From Methyloceanibacter stevinii (GTDB lineage: Bacteria > Pseudomonadota > Alphaproteobacteria > Rhizobiales > Methyloligellaceae), in contig NZ_LPWE01000011.1 in assembly GCF_001723355.1 (NCBI RefSeq), positions 186,001-250,000 on the forward strand: 64,000 nucleotides of DNA. The letters run 5' to 3'. The notes beneath the pieces were generated by a model. That model was not told where the DNA came from, did no database searches, and was given only the letters and a program-made list of their open reading frames with translations. Position numbers and translations under genes: made by a program. Each line of letters opens with the position of its first letter. Position 1 is the stretch's first letter. This document shows positions 38,888-48,405 of the stretch, one piece after another.

Positions 38888-39895
38888 TCATGGTGCGCCG
38901 TGCAGCCCCTCCAGGATGAGGTCGGCAAGATCGGCTTCAATATCTTCGGGCGCGGCGCTGCCGTCCAAGTAGCCGTTCCGGACTCTCCGCACCAGCTCAA
39001 GCAGTAACGCGACTAGCGTCTTACCGTACCGCAGTGGCGGGAATAGGCGCCCGCGTCGAGTGCTTAAGCCGATTGATTGCCATCCTCGATAGACGTCTTT
39101 GAGGAGTTGGCGCTTCGGAATGCACTCGAGCCGCATCATTCGCCCTACGAACGACGGGTCATCGAGTTTGAAACGATCAGGGAGGCCATCGTTGAGAATC
39201 TGCGCAAAGAGCAATGCCGTTCCTGGACCGTCGAGCGGATCATCACTATCAAGGTCGTTCCAAGAGCGCTGATCCAGCGCATCCTGCATCAGGAGAATGT
39301 CCCTAACCCGACATGTCTCTTCGACTTGGGTGAGACTCTCCTCATCGAACGGACCAACGAAGCGGACGCCAGTTTCTCGATCGATGTAGATGTCATCAGG
39401 ATGCGGGAACAAGCGAGGCGCCTGTTGCCCAAGTCTCTCCGCAGCGGCCATCTCGGAGCGTGCCCCTGAGATATAGTGTTCACATCTTTCGACCTCAGCT
39501 TGGAGTCTCTGACGCTTCTCGTCTGTAGCGCGTTCGTGTCGGTTGATGATGTCTTTCTGGGCGAGCGCATTGCCTTTGCAGGCAGAGGCGACTTGCGACT
39601 GGATGACAGCCTCAATAGCAGGAGCCTCCCGAATGGTCTCTCCTTCCCGTACGGTCACGATCCGTTCGACCTGCTTGAGGAATATCGAACTGGTCGACGT
39701 AGATTCGGAGGTCTTGGGCACTTTCTTGGGACGCCCTTTTGGGTTGCCGGATCGGCCCTTTGGGAATCTGTGCTCTATCGGGGGGTTCTTGTATCCACAA
39801 GGGTTGAGGGCAGTCCTCTTGGCCTGATCGACGACCTCTTGAGAAAGCGACTTTGAAGTGCTTTGCGCTTGCGGCTTGGCAGCGTTTCCAGTCAT
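38888..39895 (-). CDS. DUF5681 domain protein
   Basis: A 335-residue protein with the DUF5681 hallmark FPKGRSGNPKGRPKKVPK near residue 45. The rest is largely charged and helical with no known catalytic motif. Start 39895 is chosen because its ATG overlaps the methyltransferase stop (ATGA), indicating coupling. DUF5681 proteins are typical of prophages, gene-transfer-agent-like regions and integrative elements; the PKGRSGNPKGRP block may bind nucleic acid. Partner of the upstream methyltransferase by position only. Confidence 0.8.
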   Translation of the reverse strand: MTGNAAKPQAQSTSKSLSQEVVDQAKRTALNPCGYKNPPIEHRFPKGRSGNPKGRPKKVPKTSESTSTSSIFLKQVERIVTVREGETIREAPAIEAVIQSQVASACKGNALAQKDIINRHERATDEKRQRLQAEVERCEHYISGARSEMAAAERLGQQAPRLFPHPDDIYIDRETGVRFVGPFDEESLTQVEETCRVRDILLMQDALDQRSWNDLDSDDPLDGPGTALLFAQILNDGLPDRFKLDDPSFVGRMMRLECIPKRQLLKDVYRGWQSIGLSTRRGRLFPPLRYGKTLVALLLELVRRVRNGYLDGSAAPEDIEADLADLILEGLHGAP

Positions 39896-41241
39896 TGGCT
39901 GGCCTCGCTCACATCGCTTGCGAGAGTGTTGGCCAGCGTCCTGTGTTCTCTTACCTCTTCGAACGTTAGTCGCATCGGGGCGTGCCTTGCTGGTTTCCCG
40001 GTGAAAGCCTCGAACCGTGTGACAATGGTATCGCAATAGGCCGGATCGTATTCGATGAGCCGGGCACACCGTCCGCAGGCTTCAGCAGCGATGAGAGTGC
40101 TCCCAGAGCCTCCGAAGACATCGAGGACCACTTCGCCACGCCGAGAGCAGTCGCGGATCGCATCAGCAACCAGAGCAACCGGTTTGACGGTTGGATGCAT
40201 GGCGAGGTCATCCAGGCGACCTTTCGTCGGACTGCTGATACCCGCATAGTCCCAGACATTGGTTCGGTATCGTCCTGTGTCTCCCAAACCAAAGCTGTTC
40301 GTGTGCTCCGCCGTTCCGACTTTGAACACGAACACCAGCTCATGCTTGGAGCGGTAGAATGTCCCCATGCCACCGTTCGTCTTGTTCCAAACGCATAGGT
40401 TCTTCAGCTCCGAAAACGCCTCTCTTCCGGCATCGAGAACTTCGCGCATATGGCGCCAGTCCATGCAGACGAAAGCAATTGCTCCGTCCTTTGCGGCCGC
40501 GGCAGCATTGCCGAGTGTTGTACAGAGGAATGACGTGAACTCGGTTTCGGTCATTTCGCCGGATGCGAAGGCAAACTCGCGATGCCGGACGGACCCTAGG
40601 CCACAGACATGCCCGTCAATGGCGACGTTGTAGGGTGGGTCGGTGAAGATAAGATCCGCACGCTCCCCATCCATGAGGCGCGTGACGTCGTCCTTCGAAC
40701 GCGCGTCACCGCACAAGAGGCGATGCCGCCCAAGAAGCCATAGATCGCCTGCTTGAGTGGTTGGTCGTGTTGGAGCTTCGGGTATCTCATCAAGAGCCGA
40801 CCCTGATATTGCCGCCGATGCTTCGTGCGCTTGGTCCAATGAGAGGTCGATCTCAGCGAGCGAGAAGCCTGTCAGCGTGACATCGAATTCCATATCGACG
40901 AGAGCCTGAAGCTCAATTGCCAACGTCTCTTTGTCCCAGCCTGCGTTCAGCGCGAGCTTGTTGTCAGCGAGCACGTATGCTCGTCTCTCTGCCGGTGACA
41001 GATGGGATAGTCTCAACGTGGGAACGTCCTTGAGACCAAGTTCCTTGGCGGCGGCCACACGTCCATGGCCAGCAATGATCTGCCCGTCGTCGCCGATCAG
41101 AACCGGGTTGGTAAAGCCGAAGCGCTTGATGCTTTCGGCAATCTGGCGGACTTGTTTTCTTGAGTGTCGCCGTGCGTTGCCCGGATAGGGCGCGAGAGAC
41201 GACACAGGTTTACGCTCAATCTGAACAGTTGGAACACTCAC
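39892..41241 (-). CDS. ParB-domain/DNA methyltransferase fusion
   Basis: A 449-residue orphan DNA methyltransferase. Residues 8-100 form a ParB/sulfiredoxin-like domain (GQIIAGHGRVAAAKELGL, then YVLADNKLALNAGWDKETLA). Residues 165-425 form the methyltransferase: catalytic DPPY motif in LIFTDPPYNVAIDG ahead of the SAM-binding DVFGGSGSTLIAAE, the beta-class order of N6-adenine/N4-cytosine enzymes. No restriction endonuclease is nearby. Phages and mobile elements use such enzymes to protect or mark their DNA. It is coupled to the DUF5681 gene. Confidence 0.9.
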   Translation of the reverse strand: MSVPTVQIERKPVSSLAPYPGNARRHSRKQVRQIAESIKRFGFTNPVLIGDDGQIIAGHGRVAAAKELGLKDVPTLRLSHLSPAERRAYVLADNKLALNAGWDKETLAIELQALVDMEFDVTLTGFSLAEIDLSLDQAHEASAAISGSALDEIPEAPTRPTTQAGDLWLLGRHRLLCGDARSKDDVTRLMDGERADLIFTDPPYNVAIDGHVCGLGSVRHREFAFASGEMTETEFTSFLCTTLGNAAAAAKDGAIAFVCMDWRHMREVLDAGREAFSELKNLCVWNKTNGGMGTFYRSKHELVFVFKVGTAEHTNSFGLGDTGRYRTNVWDYAGISSPTKGRLDDLAMHPTVKPVALVADAIRDCSRRGEVVLDVFGGSGSTLIAAEACGRCARLIEYDPAYCDTIVTRFEAFTGKPARHAPMRLTFEEVREHRTLANTLASDVSEASQ

Positions 41242-41989
41242 TTACGCAACTCCAAATACATGCACGAATCAGCACGGTTACCCCTAAAGTGAGTGACGAT
41301 CGCAATTGTTGTGCAAGTTGTATTTGGCCACGTGGGGCTCTGAGCAGTTGAGAAAGGGAATGCCGGCTATCGTGTTGAATGCGATCTTTTTTAATGGCTC
41401 TCAAAGACCGAAAACTGCCCTTTTGAGGCTCGCGGAGGAGGGGCCTTCAAAAGCCTTCAAAGACCCTTCAAAAATGCCGGTTCACGATTTCGTGAGCTTG
41501 TACTTCTAGGCGACCGAAGCGACATGAGGATGAGCGTCTCGTGCCGTCTCGCGGTTCACCCTGCGGCTTGGGCAGTAGGGGACTGCGTGCCGGCAATGCT
41601 CGACCGCTTCTCATCATCCGCTGGCCGCATTGTTCAACTGTCGAGCCGCATGAGGAATGTTCGATAATCTCATAGCGGCAGTCGGCCTCCGCTTATGGGC
41701 AACGCGATCCCGGATAAGCGCAATTGACAACCGGATAACGGCAACGAGTTTCTGCGAAAGTCCCTGATAATAAGAGCAGTCCCTGAGCGGACGGCATCTG
41801 GCGACGACAGAAACAGCCGGAGATCCGGGCACTTGCGCGTGTTTGCCGAGCCAATGTGGGTGCGTCCGACAAAGGGAATAACAGGGAATTCGGGAGACAC
41901 GTTCGCTGCTGACTACCAGCACAGCCACCTAGTCGCGGGCTCTTCGGCTCTCTCCAGACACTCACCAAACAGCGCCGAAGAAGCGCGGA
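41242..41989. other. Intergenic region up to the eutB break
   Basis: About 750 bp of unassigned DNA. Noted features are three CCTTCAAA words at 41451-41475, two CCGGATAA words near 41712 and 41734, and AACAGGGAA near 41879, a word that also recurs (as its complement) at 54435-54485. No gene is convincing. The eutB match begins abruptly at about 41990. Confidence 0.5.
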
Positions 41990-42828
41990 ATTGCGGCGAC
42001 GCGGTCATCGGAATCAATCCGGCCACGGACAGCATCGCCGCAGTGACTACGCTGGTGGAGATGCTCGACGAAATCATCCGCCGGTATGACATCCCGACCC
42101 AGTCTTGCGTCCTGACGCATGTGACGACCAGCATCGAGGCCATCAACCGCGGCGCGCCGCTCGACCTCGTGTTCCAATCGATCGCCGGTACGGAGGCGGC
42201 CAACAAGAGCTTTGGCGTGGACCTGGCCGTGCTGCGGGAAGGGCGCGAGGCGGCGCTTGGCCTTCAGCGCGGAACGGTCGGCGACAACGTGATGTATTTC
42301 GAGACCGGGCAGGGAAGCGCGCTCTCGGCCAACGCGCACCATGGCGTCGACCAGCAGACCCTCGAGGCGCGCGCCTATGCGGTCGCGCGGAAGTTCAAGC
42401 CGCTGCTCGTGAACACGGTGGTCGGCTTCATCGGTCCCGAATACCTCTTCGACGGACGCCAGATCGTGCGGGCCGGACTGGAGGACCATTTCTGCGGCAA
42501 GTTGCTCGGCGTGCCGATGGGTTGCGACATCTGCTACACGAACCATGCCGAGGCGGACCAGAACGACATGGACGTGCTGCTGACGCTGCTGGGCGCCGCG
42601 GGCGTAAGCTTCATCATGGGCATCCCCGGCTCCGACGACATCATGCTCAACTATCAGACTACGTCGTTCCATGACGCGCTCTACGTGCGCAAGGTGCTCG
42701 GTTTGCGCCCGGCGCCCGAATTCGAAAGTTGGCTGAAAGAGACGGGCATCTTCGCGGCCGAGGACGATATTCGTCTGTCCACGACTCTGCCGAAGCCGTT
42801 CCAGCACGCCATCGAACATTTGCAGTGA
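41990..42828 (+). pseudogene. eutB: Ethanolamine ammonia-lyase large subunit, N-terminally truncated
   Basis: The C-terminal 280 residues of EutB: GDAVIGINPATDSIAA, then LTHVTTSIEAINRGAPLDLV, FETGQGSALSANAHHGVDQQ and FIMGIPGSDDIMLNYQ. Full EutB has about 460 residues, so roughly the first 170, including part of the TIM barrel, are gone; the upstream 50 in-frame codons do not resemble EutB. With EutC it would form the B12-dependent lyase that splits ethanolamine into acetaldehyde and ammonia. As read it cannot be active. The break is a true junction rather than a frameshift. Confidence 0.85.
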
Positions 42829-42836
42829 GGTCTCCC

Positions 42837-43667
42837 GTGTCCAACGACAAGCGCCCGGCCGTCGTCAACGATCCCTGGAACAAGCTGCGTCAATACACGC
42901 CGGCGCGCATCGCGCTCGGGCACTCCGGTACCAGCCTTCCGACCAAGCCGCATCTGGAGTTCCAGCTTGCTCATGCGCGGGCGCGCGACGCGGTCCATCA
43001 CGCGCTCGACATTCCGGCCTTGGAGGAGAGCCTTCGGACGCGAGGGCTTGCCTCGATCCTCTTGAGCAGCCGCGCCGACAGCAGGGCCACCTATCTGCAA
43101 CGACCCGATATGGGGCGGCGCCTCGACGAGGCCTCGGTCATGGTGCTCGAGAACCTACCCCGGCCGGAGGAGCCCTATGACGTGGTGTTCGTGATCGGCG
43201 ACGGCCTATCTGCGCTCGCGATCGAGGAGAACGCCGCGAAGTTCCTCGACGCCATGCTGCCCTCGCTCCCCAAGGAAGACTGGCACATCGCGCCACTCTG
43301 CATCGTGAAGGAGGCGCGGGTGGCGATCGGCGACGAGGTCGCGGAGCTTCTCGGCGCAAAGACAGTTGTCGTTCTGATCGGCGAAAGGCCGGGACTCAGC
43401 TCGCCCGACAGCATGGGCATCTATATGACGCTGAACCCGCGGACCGGCCTCACCGACGAGTCGCGAAACTGCATCTCCAACGTCCGGCCCGCCGGATTGA
43501 GCTATCCCCATGCGGCGCACAAGCTCAACTACCTGATGACCGAAGCGCGGCGCAGGGGGCTATCGGGGGTGATGCTGAAGGACGAGGCCGAAAGCTTGGC
43601 CCAGGTCAGCACGGGCCTCACGGGAACTTTCTCATCGAACGCTGAACGGCCGATCGCGCCCGTGTGA
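42837..43667 (+). CDS. eutC: Ethanolamine ammonia-lyase small subunit
   Basis: A 276-residue EutC. Family features include DPWNKLRQYTPARIALGHSG, then LEFQLAHARARDAV, VIGDGLSALAIEEN, LIGERPGLSSPDSMG and NCISNVRPAGLSYPHAAHKL. It contributes to adenosylcobalamin binding in the EutBC oligomer. Start GTG 42837 lies 8 bp after the eutB stop with GAGG upstream. The gene is intact although its partner is truncated. Confidence 0.93.
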   Translation: MSNDKRPAVVNDPWNKLRQYTPARIALGHSGTSLPTKPHLEFQLAHARARDAVHHALDIPALEESLRTRGLASILLSSRADSRATYLQRPDMGRRLDEASVMVLENLPRPEEPYDVVFVIGDGLSALAIEENAAKFLDAMLPSLPKEDWHIAPLCIVKEARVAIGDEVAELLGAKTVVVLIGERPGLSSPDSMGIYMTLNPRTGLTDESRNCISNVRPAGLSYPHAAHKLNYLMTEARRRGLSGVMLKDEAESLAQVSTGLTGTFSSNAERPIAPV

Positions 43668-43697
43668 GATCTGCACTCGGACAAGTAATTCCGAACG

Positions 43698-44024
43698 TCA
43701 GGCCAAGGTTGATACGTCTTGCCGGGACCTGGCGAATTCCTCCTGGCGCAGCCGCGCCCATTTGTAGGCATCGGTGATGGAGAGCGCGTAGATAAACAGT
43801 CCGCCGGCAAATCGGCCCATGAGAGACTGATCGGGTGAGGTGAGCTGCACCGTGATATAGCCGAACAGAAGCATGAAAAACACGAACACCAGACCGCGGC
43901 TCGGCATGCCGGCCGCGACGTGGCCCGCACCGGGTAAAACGATGGCAAGAGCCAGGACGATATAGGGGTTTACGGGCCGGCGGTCAGAACCGACTCGCGC
44001 GAGAATTTCAGGCGGCGGCTTCAC
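43698..44024 (-). CDS. Small integral membrane protein
   Basis: A 108-residue protein with two or three hydrophobic segments (YIVLALAIVLPGAGHVAAG, then LVFVFFMLLFGYITVQL and GRFAGGLFIYALSITDAY). The middle of the first helix has a PGAGH turn. Start GTG 44024 is taken because it overlaps the end of the upstream gene by 17 bp; the frame is open further up but only as antisense of that gene. Last gene of the minus-strand ethanolamine-permease cluster. Function unknown. Confidence 0.65.
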   Translation of the reverse strand: MKPPPEILARVGSDRRPVNPYIVLALAIVLPGAGHVAAGMPSRGLVFVFFMLLFGYITVQLTSPDQSLMGRFAGGLFIYALSITDAYKWARLRQEEFARSRQDVSTLA

Positions 44025-44697
44025 GAGGGATCTCCTTGGTTGCACCGGTCTCCAACGCATGCCGCACCGCGATGCAGCGCCGCACGAGATCGACAAAGCG
44101 CTCACGGTCGAACCGAACGACCTCGAAACGTGCTTGACGCAGTAGGAGGTAGTCCCCCCGCTGTGCCTCGTCGGCTTGCCAAACGATCCGCACGCCCTTC
44201 GGCGTGATCAGAAGCTCCTTCCCCTTGGCCTCATCGAGGATGTCCAAATGGGGCTGGATCGCCTCCGGTGGCGGAATCCTGTCAGGGTTGTCGGAACGGA
44301 TCACGGCACGTTCCGGCCAATTCGCCGGCGTATCCAGCCGCTCGGACAACGTGTCGAAAGGCGAGAAGAACTCGGCCCCCGACGGCCGCATCATAATGTC
44401 GACGGCACTGCCCGTCGCGACAGGCGCCTGCAGTGTAACCCGCAGCCACAATGAGGGCAGCTTGCGCAGCGCCATGCCGTCGACGACCACATCCGCCCGA
44501 ATGGGCTCGCCCTCATACGTGCCGGTGATCGTAGGATATCCGAACACATCGAGGGCGAGCTTTGGGTCGTCTAGTACGGTTCGGCAGTCGGTGAAGAACG
44601 CGGCCCTCCGTGCTCGGACCGTTTTCTGATCTTCGCGGTGGCGGTAGGCAAGATATGCCAGCCCCACCACCGCTGTTATGACTGCCAGGACCGTCAT
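44008..44697 (-). CDS. Membrane-anchored protein of unknown function
   Basis: A 229-residue protein with one N-terminal anchor (VLAVITAVVGLAYLAY) followed by a soluble alpha/beta domain (VFGYPTITGTYEGEPIRADV, then LWLRVTLQAP and GVRIVWQADEAQRGDYLLLR). It resembles no family I can name. It sits between the Usp gene and a small membrane protein on one transcript. Confidence 0.7.
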   Translation of the reverse strand: MTVLAVITAVVGLAYLAYRHREDQKTVRARRAAFFTDCRTVLDDPKLALDVFGYPTITGTYEGEPIRADVVVDGMALRKLPSLWLRVTLQAPVATGSAVDIMMRPSGAEFFSPFDTLSERLDTPANWPERAVIRSDNPDRIPPPEAIQPHLDILDEAKGKELLITPKGVRIVWQADEAQRGDYLLLRQARFEVVRFDRERFVDLVRRCIAVRHALETGATKEIPREAAA

Positions 44698-44703
44698 GGA
44701 CGC

Positions 44704-45135
44704 CTACCGTACGATCGTCACGGGACAATGGGCCCGCGCTGTCACGGCATAGGCCGTCGAGCCCAAGATCATGCGGGACAGGCCCGTATGACCGTGAGAT
44801 CCCATGACGATGAGATCAAAGCCATGCTGTTCGGCATAGGCCGCGATCGCTTCCGGGACGTTGCGGCTGCTTGCCGTCGCACATGACACGCCGTCCAATC
44901 CCGCCTCTTTGGCCTTCTTGGCGGCGCGCTCGAACTCGGCCCGCGTGATGGCATCGCTGGCTGCCAGCACTTGAGAGTCCCAGAAGGGCGAGTTAGCCAT
45001 GTCCTCTTTGGAGACCAGCTCGACCGCAAGGATCGTGAGCGGGACCCCGAGTTCCTTGGCCAAATCAATCGCAAAATCGATTGCTTTGGCCGAGATGGCC
45101 GATCCGTCGGCAGCGCATAGGATGTTCTTGATCAT
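44704..45135 (-). CDS. Universal stress protein UspA family
   Basis: A 143-residue single Usp domain. The start ILCAADGSAISAKAIDFAIDL and the ATP-binding G-x2-G-x9-GS/T pattern (MGSHGHTGLSRMILGSTAYAV) are clear, so it probably binds ATP. The start overlaps the end of the permease gene by 4 bp. Usp proteins often regulate a neighbouring transporter; that role here is inferred from position. Confidence 0.92.
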   Translation of the reverse strand: MIKNILCAADGSAISAKAIDFAIDLAKELGVPLTILAVELVSKEDMANSPFWDSQVLAASDAITRAEFERAAKKAKEAGLDGVSCATASSRNVPEAIAAYAEQHGFDLIVMGSHGHTGLSRMILGSTAYAVTARAHCPVTIVR

Positions 45136-46537
45136 GAGTGCCTCCTAGTATCCGCGCGCCGCGACCACGGCATGGTGAACTGATCGCCCCTCCGGACATA
45201 CTTGTACCGATGGAAGACGAACCACAGCGACGCGACGATGTAGAAGCACATCATGGCCAGGAGCTGTGTCCCGTAGCCGAGGAACGTGGCGAAGTACGTG
45301 GTGATGCACAGCAACAGGAGCACGATCGCTGGCAGTGGATGGAACGGATGCACGTAGCCCCGGCGGATGGTGCCGAGCGGCCACTTCTTCCGGAACATCC
45401 ACATATTGATCGGCATGAACGTATAGCCGAGCAGCCCCGACAGGATCGAGAAGGTGATGACCTGGTCGAGGAGCCCCGTGAAGGCAAAGCTCACCGCAAT
45501 CGGGATCAAGAACAGGATCGCCCGGTACGGCGTACGGTAACGCGGATGCACCGCGCCGAACCAAAGCGGCATGTAACGATCGCGCCCCATGGAGAACCAG
45601 GAGCGAGAGGCATCGTTGATGCAGCCATTGGCCGAAGCGATGGCCGCGAAGAGCGTACCAATGAAGAGGAACACCTGAAGCGCAGGCACGCCGGTTACAC
45701 GGGCAGCATCGTAAAGCGGGGTCGCAGCTTGGCCGAGAAACTCCCAGGGGAGAAGGCCCGTGGCCACGTACCACGTCATGGTCGCCGCGATGAGAAGCGT
45801 GATGATACCGCTCATCGTTCCATAAGGAAGCGAGCGTGCCGGTGACCGCACCTCTTCGGCGGCTTGGCACGTACCTTCGATCCCGAGGTAGTACCAGATA
45901 CCGAACTGGAAGGCTGCGATCACGCCGATCCAGCCATACGGCAAATCGGTCAGCAGCTCACGATGTTGCAGCATCTCTCCAGGGTTCCAGGGCTGAACGC
46001 CAAGGAACAGAACGACGATGGAGATAAAGGCGGCCGCGGTGATGACGAAGTTGACCGTCAACGTCATCAGCACACCGCGGTAATTCAACCACGCGAGCGC
46101 CGCGATCGTCAGAACCACGAACGGTCGCGGATCCAGAGCATCATGGCCCATTTCACCGGCAACCGCGGTGAGCAGGTCGCCCACGACAAGTGCGTCGGCA
46201 GCCTCGAGCATGGTGTAGGCCATGACGAGGTACAGTCCGACATTGAAGGCCATGAGCGGCCCCATGATGTGCTTGGCTTGGGCGTATTGCCCGCCCGCGG
46301 CCGCGACCGTGGAGGTCACCTCCGAGTCGATCATCGCGACGCAGGTGTAGAGCAAGCCGATGACCCAGCAGGCGATGAGGGAGCCCATGGCGCCGCCCTT
46401 GCCCACCGAGAAGTTCCAACCCATGAACTCGCCCACAAGCACAATACCACGCCCAGGGCCCAAACGTGGGCAGGCCCAAGAACGCGTAAGAGTGAAATTC
46501 GCTGCCGGTCCTGACCGGCCGTATCAGTAGATGACAT
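45132..46537 (-). pseudogene. Ethanolamine-type APC permease, one frameshift
   Basis: A permease of about 470 residues with 12 helices. The N terminus (MSSTDTAGQDRQRISLLRVL, then GPAHVWALGV) is in one frame to about 46448; the remainder (IVLVGEFMGWNFSVGKGGAM to the C terminus) is one frame over. One extra base in the G run at 46448 gives the continuous GPAHVWALGVGIVLVGEF of the APC ethanolamine permeases. Other family parts are YYLGIEGTCQAAEEV and ANGCINDASRSW. It probably imports ethanolamine for EutBC. Deletion in a short homopolymer suggests sequencing error. Confidence 0.85.
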
Positions 46538-46563
46538 GACGCCGTCCCCCTTGATTCCAGACA

Positions 46564-46734
46564 CTAGGTCAGTTCGTGCTTTTCGCTTTCGCCCTCGAGC
46601 TCACCCTCGCGAGAGGACGTCAACAGCTCCTCGCTGAAGTCTCGATTGACTTGGAGTGCGTCGAAAAGCATCCACAAAAGGAGCAATCCGGAGATGCCCC
46701 AGGCGGCGTATTCAAGGATGTTCCACAAATCCAT
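46564..46734 (-). CDS. 56-residue single-helix membrane protein
   Basis: Reads MDLWNILEYAAWGISGLLLL, continuing into WMLFDALQVNRDFSEELL and an acidic tail. One membrane helix (about residues 5-25) and a charged cytoplasmic end. AGGAGG lies 5-7 bp upstream. It is packed between the permease and a two-helix protein on the same strand, which suggests a transporter accessory subunit. Not a family I recognise. Confidence 0.7.
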   Translation of the reverse strand: MDLWNILEYAAWGISGLLLLWMLFDALQVNRDFSEELLTSSREGELEGESEKHELT

Positions 46735-46743
46735 CGACCCCTC

Positions 46744-47130
46744 CTATTTCTTGTCGCCGAAACGCTCGGCTATGACTTCGCGATATTCCTTGTCCGAGAA
46801 GCGGACCAGGAACACGAAGTATCCGAGGATCACCACTGCGGTGATCAGGAGCGCCCAGGGGTTGATCGTGTAGTCGAAACGCGTGGTGATCATCTCGGTG
46901 GCCGTCTCCGGCGTGAATCCGAGCTTCTCCCACTGCGTCGCCATCGTTGGGTTTTGACCCAGCGCTTCCCAGGTCGGTTCCTCGACGGTCTTGGTGACGG
47001 TGCCTCCGCCGGTCAGGCCCAAAACGAGCGGCGCAAACAGCACCGCGTAGACCAGCACCAGTAGAAAGATGGAGTCGAAGATTTGTCCGGCCTTGCCTTG
47101 CTCGGGCGGCCGATACGCTTTTCTGCTCAT
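46744..47130 (-). CDS. Two-helix membrane protein
   Basis: A 128-residue protein with hydrophobic helices at about residues 20-40 (SIFLLVLVYAVLFAPLVLGL) and 92-110 (ALLITAVVILGYFVFLV), separated by a soluble loop of about 50 residues, and ending basic (AERFGDKK). It lies 9 bp upstream of the 56-residue gene in the same operon. Function unknown; a permease accessory role is the simplest guess. Confidence 0.75.
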   Translation of the reverse strand: MSRKAYRPPEQGKAGQIFDSIFLLVLVYAVLFAPLVLGLTGGGTVTKTVEEPTWEALGQNPTMATQWEKLGFTPETATEMITTRFDYTINPWALLITAVVILGYFVFLVRFSDKEYREVIAERFGDKK

Positions 47131-47143
47131 TGTCGTATCCCCC

Positions 47144-47461
47144 TTAAGCCCGTTGCGCGGCCGTGCGCGATTGCTCGGCGCGGGCTTCGCGTGCCGCGTC
47201 GAGATGTTTGATGTCGAGGCCGTAGATGAAGTCCTTGTCCTCCTTGTAGTGGCGAATCATCGCCCCAATGGAGGCCGTGTTGAACACGAGGACGGCTCCA
47301 GCAGCGCAGCTTAGGACCAGACGAATTGCCGGATCCGGCACGGCCTGCCAAACCATGTAGAGCACGAACAGAACGGTGCACCAGAGCACGGCCACGAAGG
47401 TCCATGCTCCCATCCGATCCATTGCGTACATCGCTTCTATACGCTCAGTTAGGCTTCTCAT
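47144..47461 (-). CDS. Two-helix membrane protein, first gene of permease operon
   Basis: A 105-residue protein with helices at about 18-38 (GAWTFVAVLWCTVLFVLYMV) and 45-65 (AIRLVLSCAAGAVLVFNTAS) and a charged C-terminal tail (HYKEDKDFIYGLDIKHLDAA). Start 47461 is supported by GGGAGG 7 bp upstream. It opens the minus-strand cluster that runs to 43698, divergent from the response-regulator gene. Confidence 0.75.
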   Translation of the reverse strand: MRSLTERIEAMYAMDRMGAWTFVAVLWCTVLFVLYMVWQAVPDPAIRLVLSCAAGAVLVFNTASIGAMIRHYKEDKDFIYGLDIKHLDAAREARAEQSRTAAQRA

Positions 47462-47720
47462 TTCATTCCTCCCATTGCCCCTAGGCGGCATTTCGCCTCA
47501 GTCCTGCTTTTCCGCAGGGGAAATTTTTTTTACTGAACGATCAGCTTCATGCGATACTCAGGCACTGTCGACGGCGCAAGGGAGGGACACCTCCCCCTAA
47601 AGAGGGAGGCGCTGCCCCAAGAAGAGGGTTGGTGTGTCTCCGACGTACGAGGGAACCTTGAAAAGCAGTGTTACGACGCCCAATGGTCAAGCTTTGTTGC
47701 GCACCGGGAACGAGAGACCC

Positions 47721-48398
47721 ATGCACCTTCTCATCGCCGATGATCACAGGCTGTTTCGCTCCGGCTTCAAACTGCTCGTAGGGCAGTTGTTTCCGGTCGC
47801 CGAGCTATTCGATGCCGGGGATGCGAATGAGGCTTGGGACGTCCTCAACACCGACGAAGAGTTCGACTTGGTCTTTCTCGACCTGGCGATGCCGGGCATG
47901 AACGGGACCGCAGGCGTACGGCGCTTCGTCGAACGGCGCCCCGCCGTTCCCGTCGTCATTCTGTCCGCCCATACCGCGCCCGAGGAAATCGCGGAATGCA
48001 TGGGGCTCGGCGTGCGCGGCTATATCCCAAAATCGTCGAGCGAAAGCGTGTTGCGCAACGCGGTCGATTTGGTGCTCGCGGGTGAGATTTACGTACCGCG
48101 TCACGCGATCGATCAGATTCTCTCCGAGGGTGGCAGCGGCACGGCCGGAGATTTGGAGAACCTCCCGGAAGACAACCCGCTCCGTCAGCTCACGCCCCGC
48201 CAGCGCAGCACTCTTGCGTTGATGATCGAGGGCCTGTCGAACAAGGAAATCGCCCGCAGCCTCGGCCTGCTCGAGAGCACCGTGAAAGCGCATGTGAAGG
48301 TGATCTTGCGCAAGCTCTCGGCTCACAACCGGACGCAAGCGGCTCTGATTGCCGCGGATCTCGGCTGGCCGCGCCGCATTCCGACCCGGCCCTCGTGA
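47721..48398 (+). CDS. NarL/LuxR-type response regulator
   Basis: A 225-residue two-domain regulator. The receiver domain has the acidic pair in LIADDHRLF, phospho-acceptor D54 in VFLDLAMPGMNG and the conserved lysine in GYIPKSSS. The output is a LuxR HTH (QLTPRQRSTLALMIEGLSN, then KEIARSLGLLESTVKAHVK). Start 47721 is used because the frame from 47634 adds residues unlike the family. It converges with the hybrid kinase by 7 bp and is divergent from the permease operon, its likely target. Confidence 0.9.
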   Translation: MHLLIADDHRLFRSGFKLLVGQLFPVAELFDAGDANEAWDVLNTDEEFDLVFLDLAMPGMNGTAGVRRFVERRPAVPVVILSAHTAPEEIAECMGLGVRGYIPKSSSESVLRNAVDLVLAGEIYVPRHAIDQILSEGGSGTAGDLENLPEDNPLRQLTPRQRSTLALMIEGLSNKEIARSLGLLESTVKAHVKVILRKLSAHNRTQAALIAADLGWPRRIPTRPS

Positions 48399-48405
48399 GC
48401 TTGCC

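Noticed and set aside
41235-41295. Inverted CACTCACTT/AAGTGAGTG around the methyltransferase start
   Set aside because: Arms are 43 bases apart and one lies in the coding start, so a functional hairpin is weakly supported.
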